Source: Elysia marginata (lineage: Eukaryota; Mollusca; Gastropoda; Plakobranchidae). From it: a DNA stretch of 41,174 nt. Position numbers and translations under genes: made by a program. Location: assembly GCA_019649035.1 (NCBI GenBank), contig BMAT01009626.1, positions 447,799-488,972 on the forward strand, written 5' to 3'. The notes under the pieces were generated by a model. It did not search any database. It worked only from the letters and a program-made list of their open reading frames with translations, and was not told the origin of the DNA. Position 1 is the stretch's first letter. Every line of letters starts with the position of its first letter. Shown in pieces: positions 1 through 13,099 of the stretch.

Positions 1-1980
1 TCGGTTATTTCTGAAAGAGCCCTCGTAATCCTACGCATTCGCACTCTGTCTCGTTGGATTTATAGAGGTAACGTGAAGGAAACAAACTGTTTTAGCAAAC
101 AAGGTTATCATGTTTCCTTTGTAATCATATGGCATCGTTATTATTTATGGTGAGAACAATAATTTCCGTACACCAATTAGGCGGGTAGCCAGAAGCTACA
201 TGTTTTTGTTTTGTCATCAATCATTGTACAATTCATCAGCGTGTGGTGTACGGTAAGAAGTGTTATGTTTATATGTGACCTTCATAGATTTGACACACGA
301 TAAGAAAACAGCTTTATACTCACTAATGAACTCTCATTATATACATTTTTGAGAAGCTTAGGAGACAGAAAACTACCTAAAGACCGCCCATAGAATGGTG
401 ATAAAAAGAGAATATATTTTATAATTACCTGTATAATACAATGAGTGTGACACCTGTACGCTCCCTTTAATTAGGAAACACAAACAAGATTCCCTAAAGC
501 TTGAACAGAAAACTTAGAATCAACTTATTGGCCTCATTACAAATATTTCTACGTTTTTAGACTTCTAAAGAAGTTTCATCTAAACAAGTCGAAGGTCACA
601 CAACAAATACATTAAAAAGATCTCTAGGTTTGGCTAATCAAAAAGAAAACAAATTTGAACACTAATTTATCATTTGCCTCATTAGGAATGTGAAAAAATT
701 GTACATTTGACTTCTGGAAAAATTGAGAAGCATTAAGAATGCTAGCCAAACATGGAATAGATTTAATGATAACCGATTAGTTGTACAATCATCTGGATTT
801 GTTTTCATTCTGATTAATTTTTCGAAATTTCAGAAAGGAAAATCAACAAATTAATTCAGTTGTCATGACCCTGCACCGACGAATGCTTAGATCAGTCAAA
901 AGGCTAGAAACATACAGAAATTTACAATGTGAACGTGGGGGTAGGAAACGTTTCCTAATTTTTATTGAGTATCTTGGCGTCGTAAGACCAAGGATCTTGA
1001 TAAGTAATCACTTTTGGAAAGACAGCTCGTGGGTGTAGATTTAACAGACGTAGATTGATACTTGAGACTATCAGTGTCTCGCAGCTGTTTGGTACAGGGT
1101 TCCTCTATTTCATTGTCTGTCTGTTCTAGGGAAGGACTTTCTCGCGGATATAAAGCTTATACGGACCCACTAAAATCGCATTAAGTCCAGGAATAGAAAC
1201 CTTACAAGTGAGGGGGCGTAGATGGATCCATTTTTATTGAAACGCGTTGATTTGGGATGGATAGAGTAAAATTTGGGAACGGAAAAACGAGTGGAGAAGC
1301 AATCTCGCCAAAATGGGATTCTATCTGTGTAGTACTATCGAAGGCCTCAAAAACAAATTTATTTTATGACGCGATTCCACTGTTTCACAAGTGTATCTAT
1401 CTGTTTAAACCCCGTTATATGTTGCAGTGAATTTTTTTGTTCATATGACACCACTGCCTCTTAGGATAAAACGAAACTCGAATAACAATTATAAGCATAT
1501 TTTAGATTGATTTGCGGTTTTCTTTAATACTATTACAAAGACGTTGCTGGGAAATATATACTAAATTTAAGGTAACAAGATTATTAAAAAGTTAAAGGCA
1601 AAGAAAGGTAACCTTTAGTTACAGTGTGGAAAGCGTTGAAAAAATCATTGTTTTCTAGTAAAATTCGTTTATTCTTGTATGTAATACATGGCTTTTTTGT
1701 TTCTTACATAATATAGATAATAAGGAATCTAAATTTAACACAAAACTTAACTTTGTTTTTTTTTCTTCTTTGGCCATTTTGATCGAGTTCAGTTTAGATT
1801 TCTTATATTTCAATTTTAAGTTGGAAAACAACCTAACTTAGCAAGTATTCTTTTTGTCAGTATAGGGCCAGTTGTACACACAACATTTTAAAAAAATTGT
1901 TTGGAAAAGCTAGGGCTGGTGATTGAGACATAACTTCGGTAATACGTTTGTGCTTAGAGAACCTTGAGAAGAAATTGTCC
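1..1980. other. Unique AT-rich non-coding DNA
   Basis: I see no gene, RNA or recognisable repeat here. The sequence is AT-rich with ordinary stop density in all frames and no long microsatellite. It could be intergenic or intronic. Confidence 0.6.
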
Positions 1981-1994
1981 GGGGGGGGGGGGGN
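1981..1994. repeat. Poly-G run ending in one ambiguous base
   Basis: A homopolymer of about 14 G ends in a single N at 1994. An N after a G run suggests the run length was not resolved by sequencing. The 173-codon open frame that crosses it (1948-2469, plus) therefore depends on an uncertain run length and is not credible as a gene. Confidence 0.9.
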
Positions 1995-3524
1995 CTGTTT
2001 CACTTTGTTCCACAAACGTCTACAGACAAAGGATGGTCAGGAAAATACACCTGTTATTCTCAATACGGTGTTTAAAATGACAGAATTATGTCTCAATAGA
2101 TACACTGTGAACAAGTTGGGTTGGTTTTTTTTTCTGGTGTATCCAATTTCATCCATCATATCCACATCTAGGGAAAAATACAAATCGCATGCTGAAAAAA
2201 AAATTCTGTTTGAGCTACCGATAAAAGATTTTAGAACAATTAATATCACCTTTTTCCCCTTAATTCCTCTTTACGGTTCTCACCCATCTATAAGCCTAAC
2301 AATCTTTTTTAATATTGTACATAAAATAATGATCAAAATGAATTATGCAACATGCCGAGAAATGGACGTTCAAACAAATAAGATCAGTCAAGTGTCATTC
2401 TTTTCTTGCTCGTTTTTTCTTTCATACTTTGTTTTTCTTTCCTGCGACGCTTTGTTTCACCATCTCTAAATGTCTCGAAACCTTTCTAACTGAGTCGGAT
2501 GTCGCAATTTTTACATTACAAGTCATTGATATTTTGAACAGACATTTTGAGCTTCCCAAAGTTGGAAACTACATGAGCCTATCACGAAGTTGTAAAAATT
2601 TGATATAATATGAACTTTTTTAAAATTCAAAAGTACGAGCGAAAGAAGGATGATGCTACGAAAATCTCCAACATCTTCATTTGTAATGGTAGCGAGACAT
2701 TTTTCCAAATGTCTGCCTGTCACCTTCCTCTCTCTATCCGCCCTCCCCCCTCCTGGGAACACATGCACATCAATCTCACTCTCAATGTTAATGTATTTCT
2801 ATCCTTTTCTCCTGGCATGTCCTTAGTTATTTTTTTCCTCTCTTTTACCAGACAATCAAAGCAGGCAGACAACAGGGAAAGACACGAGCGTCATTCCTGT
2901 CAAGTTGAAATGACAAATAAAAAATCTCTCGAGACCCCTAGATATGCAGACGTTGCGCCAGCTTAGAGAAAGCTGTTAAGTTTCTTTGGGTCCCGCAAGT
3001 TATGCCGGCTAAATCTAAACTTAACTGGTTTTGTTACCTGAAAGGCACAATTTTAATATATTTTCATCGTCCAATTTACTTATTACTGTTTATTTGTTGT
3101 TTTTAGCAGCTGTTGTTGTGTTGTTAGTAAAGGTGAAAATATAGCTCTTTATCCAGTTTTTAACTTCACGGGAAATGTATTAGGTAAAAAACTAATTTTT
3201 GTTTACCAAGTTATTTGCAAAACAATCTTATTAAAGCGAGAACTTCTGCATTCAACAAAGATTTAAAAGATTGACGAAACTTTTTAAACCAATTTAATAA
3301 CATTTTTGCTTAAGTAGAACAGAAAACATTGCATTTATGCGCTGTTTAATAAGTACTGTTTCTGTAATGTCTAGTCTAGTCCTTTCTGAAAACATTGAAT
3401 TTTCTCGCAACTTTTTTGTTTTTCATTGGAAAATAGATAGGTAGATATAGTTATGAACGCATTAGTTTATATGTCTCAAATTAGAACGTTCATGAAGGAA
3501 CGGTTGGAAAAAAATACACCATTT
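1995..3524. other. Unique AT-rich DNA, no supported gene
   Basis: Several plus-strand open frames (about 2345-2608 and 2610-2966) follow one another here. Their translations have no recognisable domain and are rich in Phe, Ser, Lys and Asn, as expected from AT-rich DNA. I annotate no gene. Confidence 0.55.
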
Positions 3525-3554
3525 CTTACATACATACATACATACATACATACA
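3525..3554. repeat. (TACA)n microsatellite
   Basis: About seven consecutive TACA units are visible, nearly perfect, flanked by non-repetitive AT-rich DNA. Confidence 0.95.
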
Positions 3555-5124
3555 ATTACACGTCAGAATTGCTGAAAAAAAATGACAGGTATTTATAAAT
3601 CTTTTAAATATATCCGCAATCCGTCAAAGAACAGAAACGCAAAAGAGAGAAATATAACAGAGACAAAGGCAACGGATATTGGTAGTAAGAACGAAAGAGA
3701 CAAAAAGATTAAGGAAGATAAGGCAGAAATTCATTATTCCATTAAAAACGGAAACTAATACGGCAAAAGAAGAAAGATGAACGTACAAAAACCATTGACA
3801 CCCCTTAATAGCTTAAATGTAACAGTAAACATTTACATCAATCATAAGATTGAGATGTTAATGTCGAAAGGAGAATGTCAAAGAGACAGAGGGATGAAGT
3901 GTAACTAAAGCATTGTGCTTGACAATTATCCGTCTACTTTGTCCACCTCCTCCACGACCTCTTCACTACTATAATAATCATAATGGTCGAGCAAAGGCAG
4001 GGGACAATCTTCAAGATTCGTCAACATCTGTCTTAACGTATATAATTTTCTGATTGTGTCGCAATGCGTTTCCTTATTTGGATGCACATTAAAGTTGATT
4101 TATTTCATAAAGAGCCAAATAAAAGACACACGTCATGACTGCAATTTCTACACGGGAAGTTAAAAAAAATGAGAAAACACTTTTCTTTTCAGTTATTATC
4201 TTTTCAAATTGCGTAAGGGAACTCTACAAATGGAGGTGGCACTTAAATTAAATGTTTCTAAAATGGAAAAAAAATTTGCAGGAACCAATCAAAGCCAAAA
4301 ACATTGAAGAATAGAAACGCCAGGTTTCAATAAAAATATTTACCGGTGGTGCAAAAAAAACAACAACTTTAATTTTAAAAATTAAATTAATTATGAATCA
4401 TTGATTTTCCATTTTAAAAACTTTGTGTTTCAAATTTCAAAAAGAAAACAACTACGGCACTTGAAAAAAAACCCATCGTGGCAGTTTAGTTAAAGGCAAA
4501 GTTTAGGTAAACCTCTGTGCACTGTACACTGTAAAGGTCAGTGAAGGGCTTCTGTATCCACTCATATACAATTTGCCCACACAGGTCGCAGATACATTGC
4601 CGTCGGCATCTAGGAAAAATATTGTCCCAGTAACCTTTCGCACTGCACTGTCCATCGACTCAGGAAACTACTTTTCGTGATGTGGTTACTGCATGATACA
4701 AATGAAATGTACTTTCCTCTTTTAAAATTAGTTTAAATGTTTGTGAAATAAAACTGTAACATCTAGTTATTTAATGAACAATGAATGTTTCCTTTGAGAA
4801 TCCTCACTAAAAAGTCAAGGAGAGCTCTGATAAGTTTTTCCATGGACTACTTTTTAATAGTACCCACTCTTAATGTTATCATTTTTTTTTGTGTGTGAAA
4901 ATAAAGAAATGTTCTTATTTACACCTGAAATTCAACAAACCAAAGTGAGTTGGGCTATTTTAATTCTTGTTAGTTTGCGCAGCATCAAGTTGCAGGCCTT
5001 TAAAGATAAAGAAAAACCAAGATATTAAGTGAATGCCACAGTGATTTGGCATCCACATAATTTAGATAGGTACGCAGAGCCTCAAAACATATCTATTCTT
5101 TTTGGACATTATGTCGTTACAGAT
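3555..5124. other. Unique AT-rich non-coding DNA
   Basis: There is no recognisable gene or repeat. A-rich runs (4140-4480) and AT-rich palindromic patches such as 4375-4395 are present but look like composition effects. Confidence 0.55.
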
Positions 5125-5197
5125 TACTACTACTTCTACCACTACTGCTACTACTACTACTACTAGTACTATTTCTGCTGCTGCTACTACTACTACT

Positions 5198-5266
<69 letters not shown>

Positions 5267-5300
5267 TACTACCACAACTACTACTACTACTACTACTACT
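5125..5300. repeat. Long (ACT/CTA)n microsatellite
   Basis: The array runs for about 175 bases. Its core (about 5195-5267) is perfect, and its edges are interrupted by variants such as ACC, GCT and AGT. Read in one plus frame it yields a poly-Leu/poly-Thr peptide, which explains the 94-codon open frame at 5102-5386. It is the first of three ACT arrays in the window, all with the same strand orientation. Confidence 0.97.
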
Positions 5301-5875
5301 GGAATTTACGACCTCCAAAAAGGGTCTGTTGTAAGACAAAAGGTATATATCTTTCATATAAAAGAAAAACATGCTTTCAGCTTTGAAGAAGATTCTCGCT
5401 TCCGTTAAAAAATTCTAAAAGCACCTTTTAGCTTAAAAAACTGCTGCTCTTTCTCTCTTTCTCTGACTCCATTCCGCACTCTAACTGTACGATAGACTCT
5501 TCGGTACTGGGAGAGGTTGAAGTAGACCACATTGGGCTTCGTGCATGAATGAGTAAACTCGTTTATCAAGCAGCATCAGCGAGAGAATCGATTGTCGTGA
5601 ACCTTGAAAACATTTTGCCTGTTTACAGTGGGCGTATGTTTGTCATGGCGATACGATTGTTTAAATCATTAGAGAGAACCATTAGGGGATAAAGATCTTG
5701 AATTGTCGTTCACAAAGATTTTTCTGTGGGTACTTTAGAGATATTATGACGTTATTCACTGGCAAAAAGAAAGATAAAATTTTATCACAATGAAATTTAA
5801 GTAGAAAAAGAAACAATCATTCACTCACTACCATACGTTTTGATATTGAAAGTTCAATATAGAGATGGATATACT
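5301..5875. other. Unique non-coding DNA
   Basis: I see no gene, RNA or repeat beyond a short CT-rich patch at 5450-5465. Confidence 0.5.
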
Positions 5876-6190
5876 CAGAGAGAGGGAGAGAGAGGGAGAG
5901 AGAGAGAAAACAGTATAGAAAAGTGAAGAAGAAAACAATCTAAAGGAGACTGAAAGAACAAGAAACGATAGAAACATAATCAGAAAGACTGATGTTGACA
6001 GACACTAGGGCAGAGACAGATAAGTTAAAAGATGACAGATAGAGAAAAAGAAAGACAGTTGGAACAAATGTTTCCAAGTGTTAAAGAGTAAAAAAAGGAA
6101 GAGATAGAGAGACATCGAAACAGAGAGATAGAGACAGAGAGAGAGAGAAAAAAAAGAGAGAGACACACAGAAAGACAGACAGGCGAGCAG
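5876..6190. repeat. Purine-rich (GA)n-like tract
   Basis: The plus strand is strongly purine-rich. It opens with GAGAGG-type repeats (5876-5908) and continues with degenerate AGAGA/AGACA runs (about 6000-6190). The minus-strand open frames over it (6005-6318) translate to Ser/Leu/Phe-rich peptides and are artefacts of the tract. Confidence 0.9.
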
Positions 6191-6731
6191 ACAAAGTGAA
6201 GAGGGGATGAAAATAAAGACAAGACATTTCCGTAGACTATCTTTTGTCTTTCTCCCGTTGTGTCCCAGCGGTGAATTCCTATTCTTCTTGACCGAGAACA
6301 AGTGCGTTCCCATCTCAATGTGCCGTAATATAGATCACAGCACCTACAGGCAAGACACTCTTGTTCAAATCTAATTATGTCAACACTAGAGCTTTACAAA
6401 CTTCAGATAAGGTGTTTTAATAAGCGATAAGCAGTTAATTAGTAGAACCTAGGTTTATTATGCGTTCTTAACATACACAAATATAACATTTTTAGGTAGG
6501 TGTGTCCGATTAGCAATATTAACTACTTAATGCAGCGTACATTCCTTATCATCTGAAAAGATAGATAGATGCTTATCACGAAAGAGGTCTGGGATACGAT
6601 CAACTGCCTGATAAACAATTTGGTTCTGAAAATAAATTTGATTCTCCCTTAATATGCCAACGCAAACCTATTGGCTAGCACGATCTCTTGGGACGTAGCA
6701 AAAGTAATGGCTATTGATGATACTAACTCAA
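6191..6731. other. Unique AT-rich non-coding DNA
   Basis: I see no gene or RNA here. A short GATA triplet (about 6559-6571) is the only simple repeat. Confidence 0.5.
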
Positions 6732-6787
<56 letters not shown>

Positions 6788-6803
6788 TTACTATTACTAC
6801 TAC
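6732..6803. repeat. (ACT)n microsatellite
   Basis: About 72 bases, perfect for the first three quarters and then interrupted by ATT units. It gives the poly-Leu core of an open frame at 6671-6859, which is not a gene. Confidence 0.97.
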
Positions 6804-7079
6804 GTTTAATTTGGCACCAACAGTCTAAGGTCAGCCTAGAAGGTTGTTGTTCAAGCTAACATTTCAATATCCATGTTTCAACCTAAGTAACGATGTGTAT
6901 TATGCTGTAGATTTAATTGTCTTTTGCATTAGTCGTCAAAACGTAAAATGCTTATTTAAAACCACAAAATAAAGTTAATAGCTCCTTAAGACTTTCATTA
7001 TTTCATCATTTTCCAGATATAGAGTCGAAGAAACCAACTGTTCTCTTTCCTAAACACATTTTCCTCCTTTTACTTTGTC

Positions 7080-7210
7080 TCTTCCTAACCGTGTCCTTGT
7101 CTCTCTGTCGATCGGTCATTCTGTTTCCGCCTCTCCATATCTCTCTTTATCTCTCTCTCTTTCACTCTCTCTCTCTATCTATCTCTCCTTTTCTCCCTCT
7201 CTCTTTCGGT
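7080..7210. repeat. Pyrimidine-rich (CT)n tract
   Basis: Degenerate CTCT/CTAT repeats on the plus strand. They explain the Ser/Leu-rich start of the open frame at 7091-7441. Confidence 0.9.
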
Positions 7211-7559
7211 CAATTTTCCCACACAAACAATATTAGTTTGTTCCTTAACTTTCGTATAGTAGTAAGTTGTTGTCCCAAATTAAGTTTGAGAAAATGCCAG
7301 CCAGAATTTGATTTTAGAACTTATCATATACTGGAGAATTTTCCCCCTTCCATAAGTTTATTTTGCGGTACGCTTACTAGCTTACTAAATTATTCAGCGG
7401 GAAGACAGTACGATAGCTTGACCCCCAAAAAAAATATATAAAGGGTTTGACTCATCTCTAGCCGAAATCATAAGAATAATAAAGAGAACATAGGACGCGT
7501 ATCAAAGATTGGGCATAGTCATAGTCAGAGAGAGAAAGAAGAAAGTGAGAGAGAGGGTT

Positions 7560-7718
7560 AAAAGTGTTCGTGTGTATTTTTCTTCTTTTTTTTTTTGTTA
7601 ATTGTCATTCCTAAGTTTTATTGTTTAATATGTATAAATACATTGATATGTGATATGCAGCTGTGAAAACAAATTTCCTATGTGATTAATAAAATGTATC
7701 TTATCTTATCTTATCTTA
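7560..7718 (+). mobile_element. CR1-type LINE 3' end (tail fragment)
   Basis: The segment ends in a sequence of the form AAATTTCCTATGTGATTAATAAAA followed by about four TTATC units (7697-7718). Known CR1-group non-LTR elements end the same way: a run reading 'aatttccc..gggattaataaagt', then tandem short TATC-type repeats. Here the AATAAA polyadenylation-like signal lies directly before the repeats. No coding sequence is left upstream, so this is a heavily 5'-truncated copy. The left edge is approximate; the right edge is set by the last TTATC unit. The orientation is plus because the tail repeats are at the right. Confidence 0.6.
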
Positions 7719-9904
7719 GTCTGTGAAATAGAAACAAAAAGCAAGAGAGGTACAAGAGGGCAACTGTACGAACTAGAGGCAGAGTCAAACGAAATAAAAA
7801 AAAAACCAACAAGAAAAACACAATCAGGAGAAGAGATAGAGAAAATAAAAAAGAGCCTAAATAAGAAAATAAAAGTATCTAAGCAGGGCCAAATCCCGCG
7901 CGTGCGAAACACAGATGAGAATGAAAAGAAACAGCAAAAGGGCAAAGAAATGAAAGAGAATTATTTAAAAAGAAGATAGAGAAGATTTAAATTTATTTTA
8001 AAAGTTCAAAGATAACAGCACACTAAGTGCATATATATTTTTTTTTGGTAGGGGGGTGAGGGGGGTTGCAGCTAAAATTATAGCAGTGATAAAAAAACAT
8101 TGTGAAAAATCTAGAATAGACTCAGTGGAGAGAAAATGTAAAAAGGTAAAAACGAAGATGTTTAAGAGAAGCACGAGACGGTCTTAGGTAAGATAATTAA
8201 ATGAAGACCGAAATCGACAAGGCTGAAAATAGAACTGCGGATTAACTGAAAATCTGTAGGCATATTATAATACCAAGTGAAAAGAGTGACGTTGCTAACA
8301 ATATAAGCGACCAAATAGGGAGTGGGAAAAAAAGCAAGGGGAGAGAGAATAGATTGAGAAAGAAAGAGTGGAAGAGAGAGAGAGAGAGTCTTAAATAAAA
8401 AAAATAACTTGTCGTTGAGCATGAAATCAATGTGCCTCAAATCAACGAAGTAATGACAGAACTGATTCTTCGGCTTTCTCTGTTTTATAACTGAAGTCAA
8501 TGGCTTGATTCCTTTTTCGCCCAAAAGAACATAGGATTATCCTTTATTCTTTTTCATACTGAAGTGTGTAATGACATCTAAACATCGGCTAATCATTTCC
8601 ATCACTATCTTTCATCCGCGTCAGTTTTGCTAAAGAATCTTGCAAGATCTCCATCACAAATTGGTCATGTCTGGCAAGAAAATTGGTTGCGATGGCGGAC
8701 AGAAATCGATGGAAATGCATGGATGAGCCAGAAAACTAGATTGGGGGGGGGGGCTTTGAGGAGCTTATTACTGAGTCTGCAAAGACCTGTGGTTATGATG
8801 AGACAAGACGGGTTTAAGAACTGTCGTTAGAGGAATTCAACAGTCTTGTTAGACACGAGAAAGGGAAGCTTTGAAAACAGTAGTAGTAGTTTTACCTCTT
8901 AGCACTAAACATGACATGATGTTCTGTAATTGATATGGTATCTGATTATTGTGGAAATGATGTCTGGGAGTAGTTAAGACATATACAGAGTTGGTTTTTT
9001 CTTGTATTGCTTAACATGTTACAGGAGACGTTTGTATATCGTGTTGTGAAAGTCCGTATGGTTTATGGCTGAAAATCGTATAAAGAGTGGTGAAATTTTA
9101 TCTTTACCAGTCTCCACAAAAGTGTAATAATAAACATTTTCATTGTTAGTTTAACGTGGTCTAAAATTCTGGGAGGAAGATGAGCGGTCGGGGACCAATT
9201 TTAAGGGAAGTTAGGTAAAAGCTATAGTGTACAAAGGTCTCTGGTTTAAATTTTTTACGAATGACTTAATCGACAATTAACCAGTAGGCCTATTTGTAAA
9301 CGTTTATTGGAATAACAACTAAGGGAACGGTTTAGAAAAGGTTTCACAGCAGTTCTAAAAGCTTGACGACTTTCTAGTTAGGAAATCGCAATAGAAATTT
9401 AAAGACATTCAGACCAGCTATTGTGTGTTTTGTTGTTTCAGTAGGATATCCCTTGTAATGACAAAAAATAATAAGCAGTGCAAATTAACGATTTATCTCT
9501 CTCTGTTACGTGACTTGATTTGATGTGTAAGCGTATCAATGCTATGATCATGGAAATAATTGCAAAATCATAATTTATTTTCCGGTTTTTTAACATTGTC
9601 GAGTCATTGTATCAGAGATAATTATGATAAGCGCACCTTGATTTCTTATCAACAACTTACCATTTAATTTAAACCTGCGTTTTGTTCTGCTTTGTTCTTA
9701 TCAAATATTTTCTATACTTTCCTAAATTTCTCTAATTTAATATATAATCCAAATTGTTACATCCTCAGTTCAAAGGGCACTTTATGCGTCCCAATTGTTA
9801 AACTTTCTTTCAAAGACTCTTAAAAGCAAAAAAATGACCATTTTTTTTATACACTATATTAATCTTTTTCGGGAAATTTGGCTTCGTTACTCAACGTAAC
9901 TGTG
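7719..9904. other. Unique DNA with purine-rich stretches, no gene
   Basis: The plus strand is purine-rich from about 7720 to 8190 and again at 8335-8392, where a GA run occurs. The minus-strand open frames at 7706-7945 and 8162-8524 are Phe/Ser/Leu-rich translations of these tracts. A short poly-G run lies at about 8743-8752. From 8800 to 9900 I see only unique AT-rich DNA. Confidence 0.55.
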
Positions 9905-10172
9905 TCACCACAGAGCAGCGCCATTAATGCCCCAGCAGACCATTTAACTTGAAAGCCACTTTTGTCCCAGATTTTGGGTGCAGCAGGCGCATATCACATA
10001 TTAAAGAAAATTACTGCCTATTGCTGGGTACCCGTTTTACAGTTGGGTGGACTGGGAAGAGTTATGGTAAGTTGCTTTCCCAAGGCAATCGCATTATGGC
10101 ATGGTCGGGAATGGATCCCGCAACCGCCGGGTCATGAGTCCGACGCGCTTACCGTTCTGCCAGGCGATATGT
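9905..10172 (-). mobile_element. tRNA-derived SINE, minus strand
   Basis: Read on the minus strand, the element starts near 10172 with a tRNA-like head. An A box matching TGGCNNANNGG exactly lies at 10152-10162, and a B box with two mismatches (GGATCCATTCC) at 10108-10118. The body then carries the inverse of 'CCCAAGGCAATCGC' and of 'GGGTACCCG...GGGTGGACTGGGA', a module I recognise from dispersed repeats of molluscs and other invertebrates. The higher GC of 10020-10180 against its flanks fits an inserted Pol III element. The 3' limit (9905) is uncertain. The overlapping plus-strand open frames (9949-10289) are antisense translations of the SINE, not genes. Confidence 0.65.
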
Positions 10173-11425
10173 GTTCAAAAAAATTTTTTCATCTTCTATC
10201 GAAAACTCGTTGATGGCATTATTTGTTTAGGCAAAATTTACGAAATGAAGAGAATAAGAAGAAGTAGTCTAACTAGTTTAGTTCTCTAACTTGTTGGGGA
10301 AATTCTTTTATTGTTATGTCAGAGAAGAAAAAGCAAAACGAAAAAAAATTTAATAGGCACCGGTGCACAGCTTTGAATATTATGGTAAAAAAAACTTGAT
10401 TTGGAAGCAAAGACAGGGCGGGATAGTGTGAAGGAACTTGTTGGCATTTTAGAGCACAGAAAGAAACTTTAGAGAAAGCTCCAGGAGAATGAAACAAAGC
10501 TATACAGGTTTCCGCATGAACTCTCAGTTTAAATGTATATAGGGCATACGCAATTCCAACTGCACGACAGGAATAGAAAAGTTCCAACATATCTAGTCTT
10601 TTTTCTAAAGCGACGAGTAACTAAAACATAATGAGTTGGTCCTCCATGAAAAAGGATTTTAAAGAGCACTATGGGCGCATAAACTTTAGGTTAAGATTTA
10701 ACCCAAAAATTTCATCAACATCATCGAGTCAGAAGAATTTAAAGGATGATCTCTTACGAAAACTAAAGAAAAGATAGCCCTGTGAAAACAGTAAAAAAAA
10801 GGACTATTGATATGCCATAACAGCTGACATCGAATGACACCGTATCACACAGATCTTTGTCTGACTCTCGTTAGGAAAGTGGCCAAGGGGCTTTTTAAAA
10901 AAATCTTGGTACTAGTACAGAGTAAACTTTATGATACCCAAGTATATAAAAGATAGCAGGAATAAATCTAACCGAGTCAATCACAACAAGCTAAAACCTG
11001 ATGTAAAAGAGGGCTTAGAGTGTTTCTTTTTTAACAATTTTGGAAGAATTAGGAAGCAAAAGAAAACTAGTTCCACTCTGTTGAGAATTAGTTTCTTTCA
11101 TGTCTCATTTTAAGTTTGGTGAGCTCAAAATATCTTTGTTCCAATTTTAACTAATTTTGCTTGTGAACAAGTAATATGTGACACTTGTGACACTTTGCGT
11201 GCGACTTCACGTGACATGTCCTTAGGGCCCAGTAGGAATTCCCCTCACTGCAGCAGTCTTAGTGCAGACTGCTTAAAACTAAAGTAAATATCGTCTTTGT
11301 CGTCCTCCCTATGCTCTATCTCTATTCCCTGATCACGCAAACCACTAGGCGTAGACTTACGATGAGGAGACCTGTGACAATATCGCTCTTCTATTTTGAA
11401 ATTTGATTTGTCATGATTTTGTTTC
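10173..11425. other. Unique AT-rich non-coding DNA
   Basis: I see no gene, RNA or repeat. Open frames here are short and unrecognisable. Confidence 0.5.
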
Positions 11426-11500
11426 AGTGTTCTCTCTCTATCTTTCTCACACTCACTCTCTCCCTCTCTCTCTCTCTCTCCACCCCTCTCTCCCCCTTCA
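11426..11500. repeat. Pyrimidine-rich (CT)n tract
   Basis: Degenerate CT repeats on the plus strand. Read on the minus strand they give a Glu/Arg/Gly-rich peptide within an open frame at 11245-11532, which is an artefact. Confidence 0.9.
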
Positions 11501-13090
11501 TTATTCAGACTTAGTTTTCTTATAATAGCCATCTTCTTTTTGAGAAAGAGGATTGTTTTCTCAATGATTCAGCATTTTTAGCTCTGCTGTCTCCACAGTT
11601 AATACAGTAAAGAATGAATATTGAAACATCTCTCGTGATTTATGAAGTGGAAAGATGGAAATTGGACATCTTGGAACAATAAAAGGGCTGAAAAAATGCA
11701 AAACAATATAAAAGAATAAAGATGATTGAAATCGTGCAAAAAACTAATGTAAGAGAATAGCAGAGGTTAGAAATCCCAGAGGTGAGAGCATGAGGTTGGA
11801 CACGATCGGCTGTTAATTATAGAATAATTTGGTGGTGACAATGATGATGATATTTAAGATAATGACGATAACTTTTCACAACGCTCCCGACAACAGTATT
11901 GGTTATAATCTGACAATAATGATAGTGGCGATGAATTGTGCGATTACAATTATGTTCATTTTGTGTGGGCCTAAGATCTTCAAAGACTTCTTAATCCCTT
12001 ATTCAAACCGTAAATTGTTTTGGTGGAAACGACGAACTATTTCTCCTGTTTCGTCCATCTAGCTTGTTCAATACTAAATGGCATAATTATAAAAAAAAAC
12101 TAGATCTACACTTATGACTAATAGAAGTTGATTTTTAAGGGCAGGATTGGGCGGTTAAAATGCAATTGATTAATCCAATTTTAGAAGTAATTCTTCCTTA
12201 TCGTTTTGCAGGGTTTTTTGGGGGCATTTCAAACTTTCGTGCTTTAGTAATTTAAACGCCATTTAGTTTTGTAATGTGTGTACAGAATGGAGCTGATGGC
12301 CCAAAGCTGACCTACTAAGTATTTCATGCATAACTTCAATTCTAATTTTACCCACTTTACCCAACTGCAAAGTTATAAATTTGCAAAGAAGTCAAAAGGA
12401 AAGTAAGCATTGTTGGGTTCTTAAATCTAAACGGGACAAAAATATACTTTTCTATTTTGCGAGAGAAACAAATGAACTGAAGAATACAAAAGTCTGCTTT
12501 GATACTCAATAAAATCCTACTAGGATGTAAACATTTTAGCAACATAGCCAAATATTTCTAAACTATGAAAGTTATTTAAAATAATAACACCTTTGTATGT
12601 TAAAAGGACGCAAATCTATGAAACTCTGTTAAAGGCAATAACGTTTTTGTTTAATATTTTGCTGACCAAATTATTTACAAATATTCGAAATAATCGCTCA
12701 CTCTATGTAAAAAATGAGAAAATACATAATATTATTGACTGGAGGGACTATATCATAAAAAGTTAACAGTCAGATAACAAAACAACTTACCATAGGGAAA
12801 GAGAAAAAAAGGAATTAGCAAAAAGGTGCCAGGATTGGGTTAAAACCATCAATGAGTAGATGTCATTATACAACGATGATTAGAATGCCAGTATAAAAAA
12901 TATTGTTAAAGTTAAAAAAGGGGGGGGGTAGATGGAGGAGCATTCCCCTTTTGTTTGAAAAAAACAAGTACCTAAGAACTCTTGTGTTACTAATGATGCG
13001 TGATTGCAGGTCGTAATTTTTTTTTATTTTGATGCACTTTTACATCCCGGTCCTTTTGGTATGATCCTACTCTTTCTCATTCAAATATAC
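11501..13090. other. Unique AT-rich non-coding DNA
   Basis: No gene or mobile element is recognised. Short G-runs (about 12911-12918) and A-runs occur. Confidence 0.5.
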
Positions 13091-13099
13091 TTCAACATC

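Noticed and set aside
1948-2966. Chain of three plus-strand frames (173, 87 and 118 codons)
   Set aside because: The first crosses an unresolved poly-G run. None shows a domain, and their amino-acid use follows AT-rich composition.
5102-5386. 94-codon plus-strand open frame rich in Leu and Thr
   Set aside because: It is a translation of the ACT array, with no unique protein sequence.
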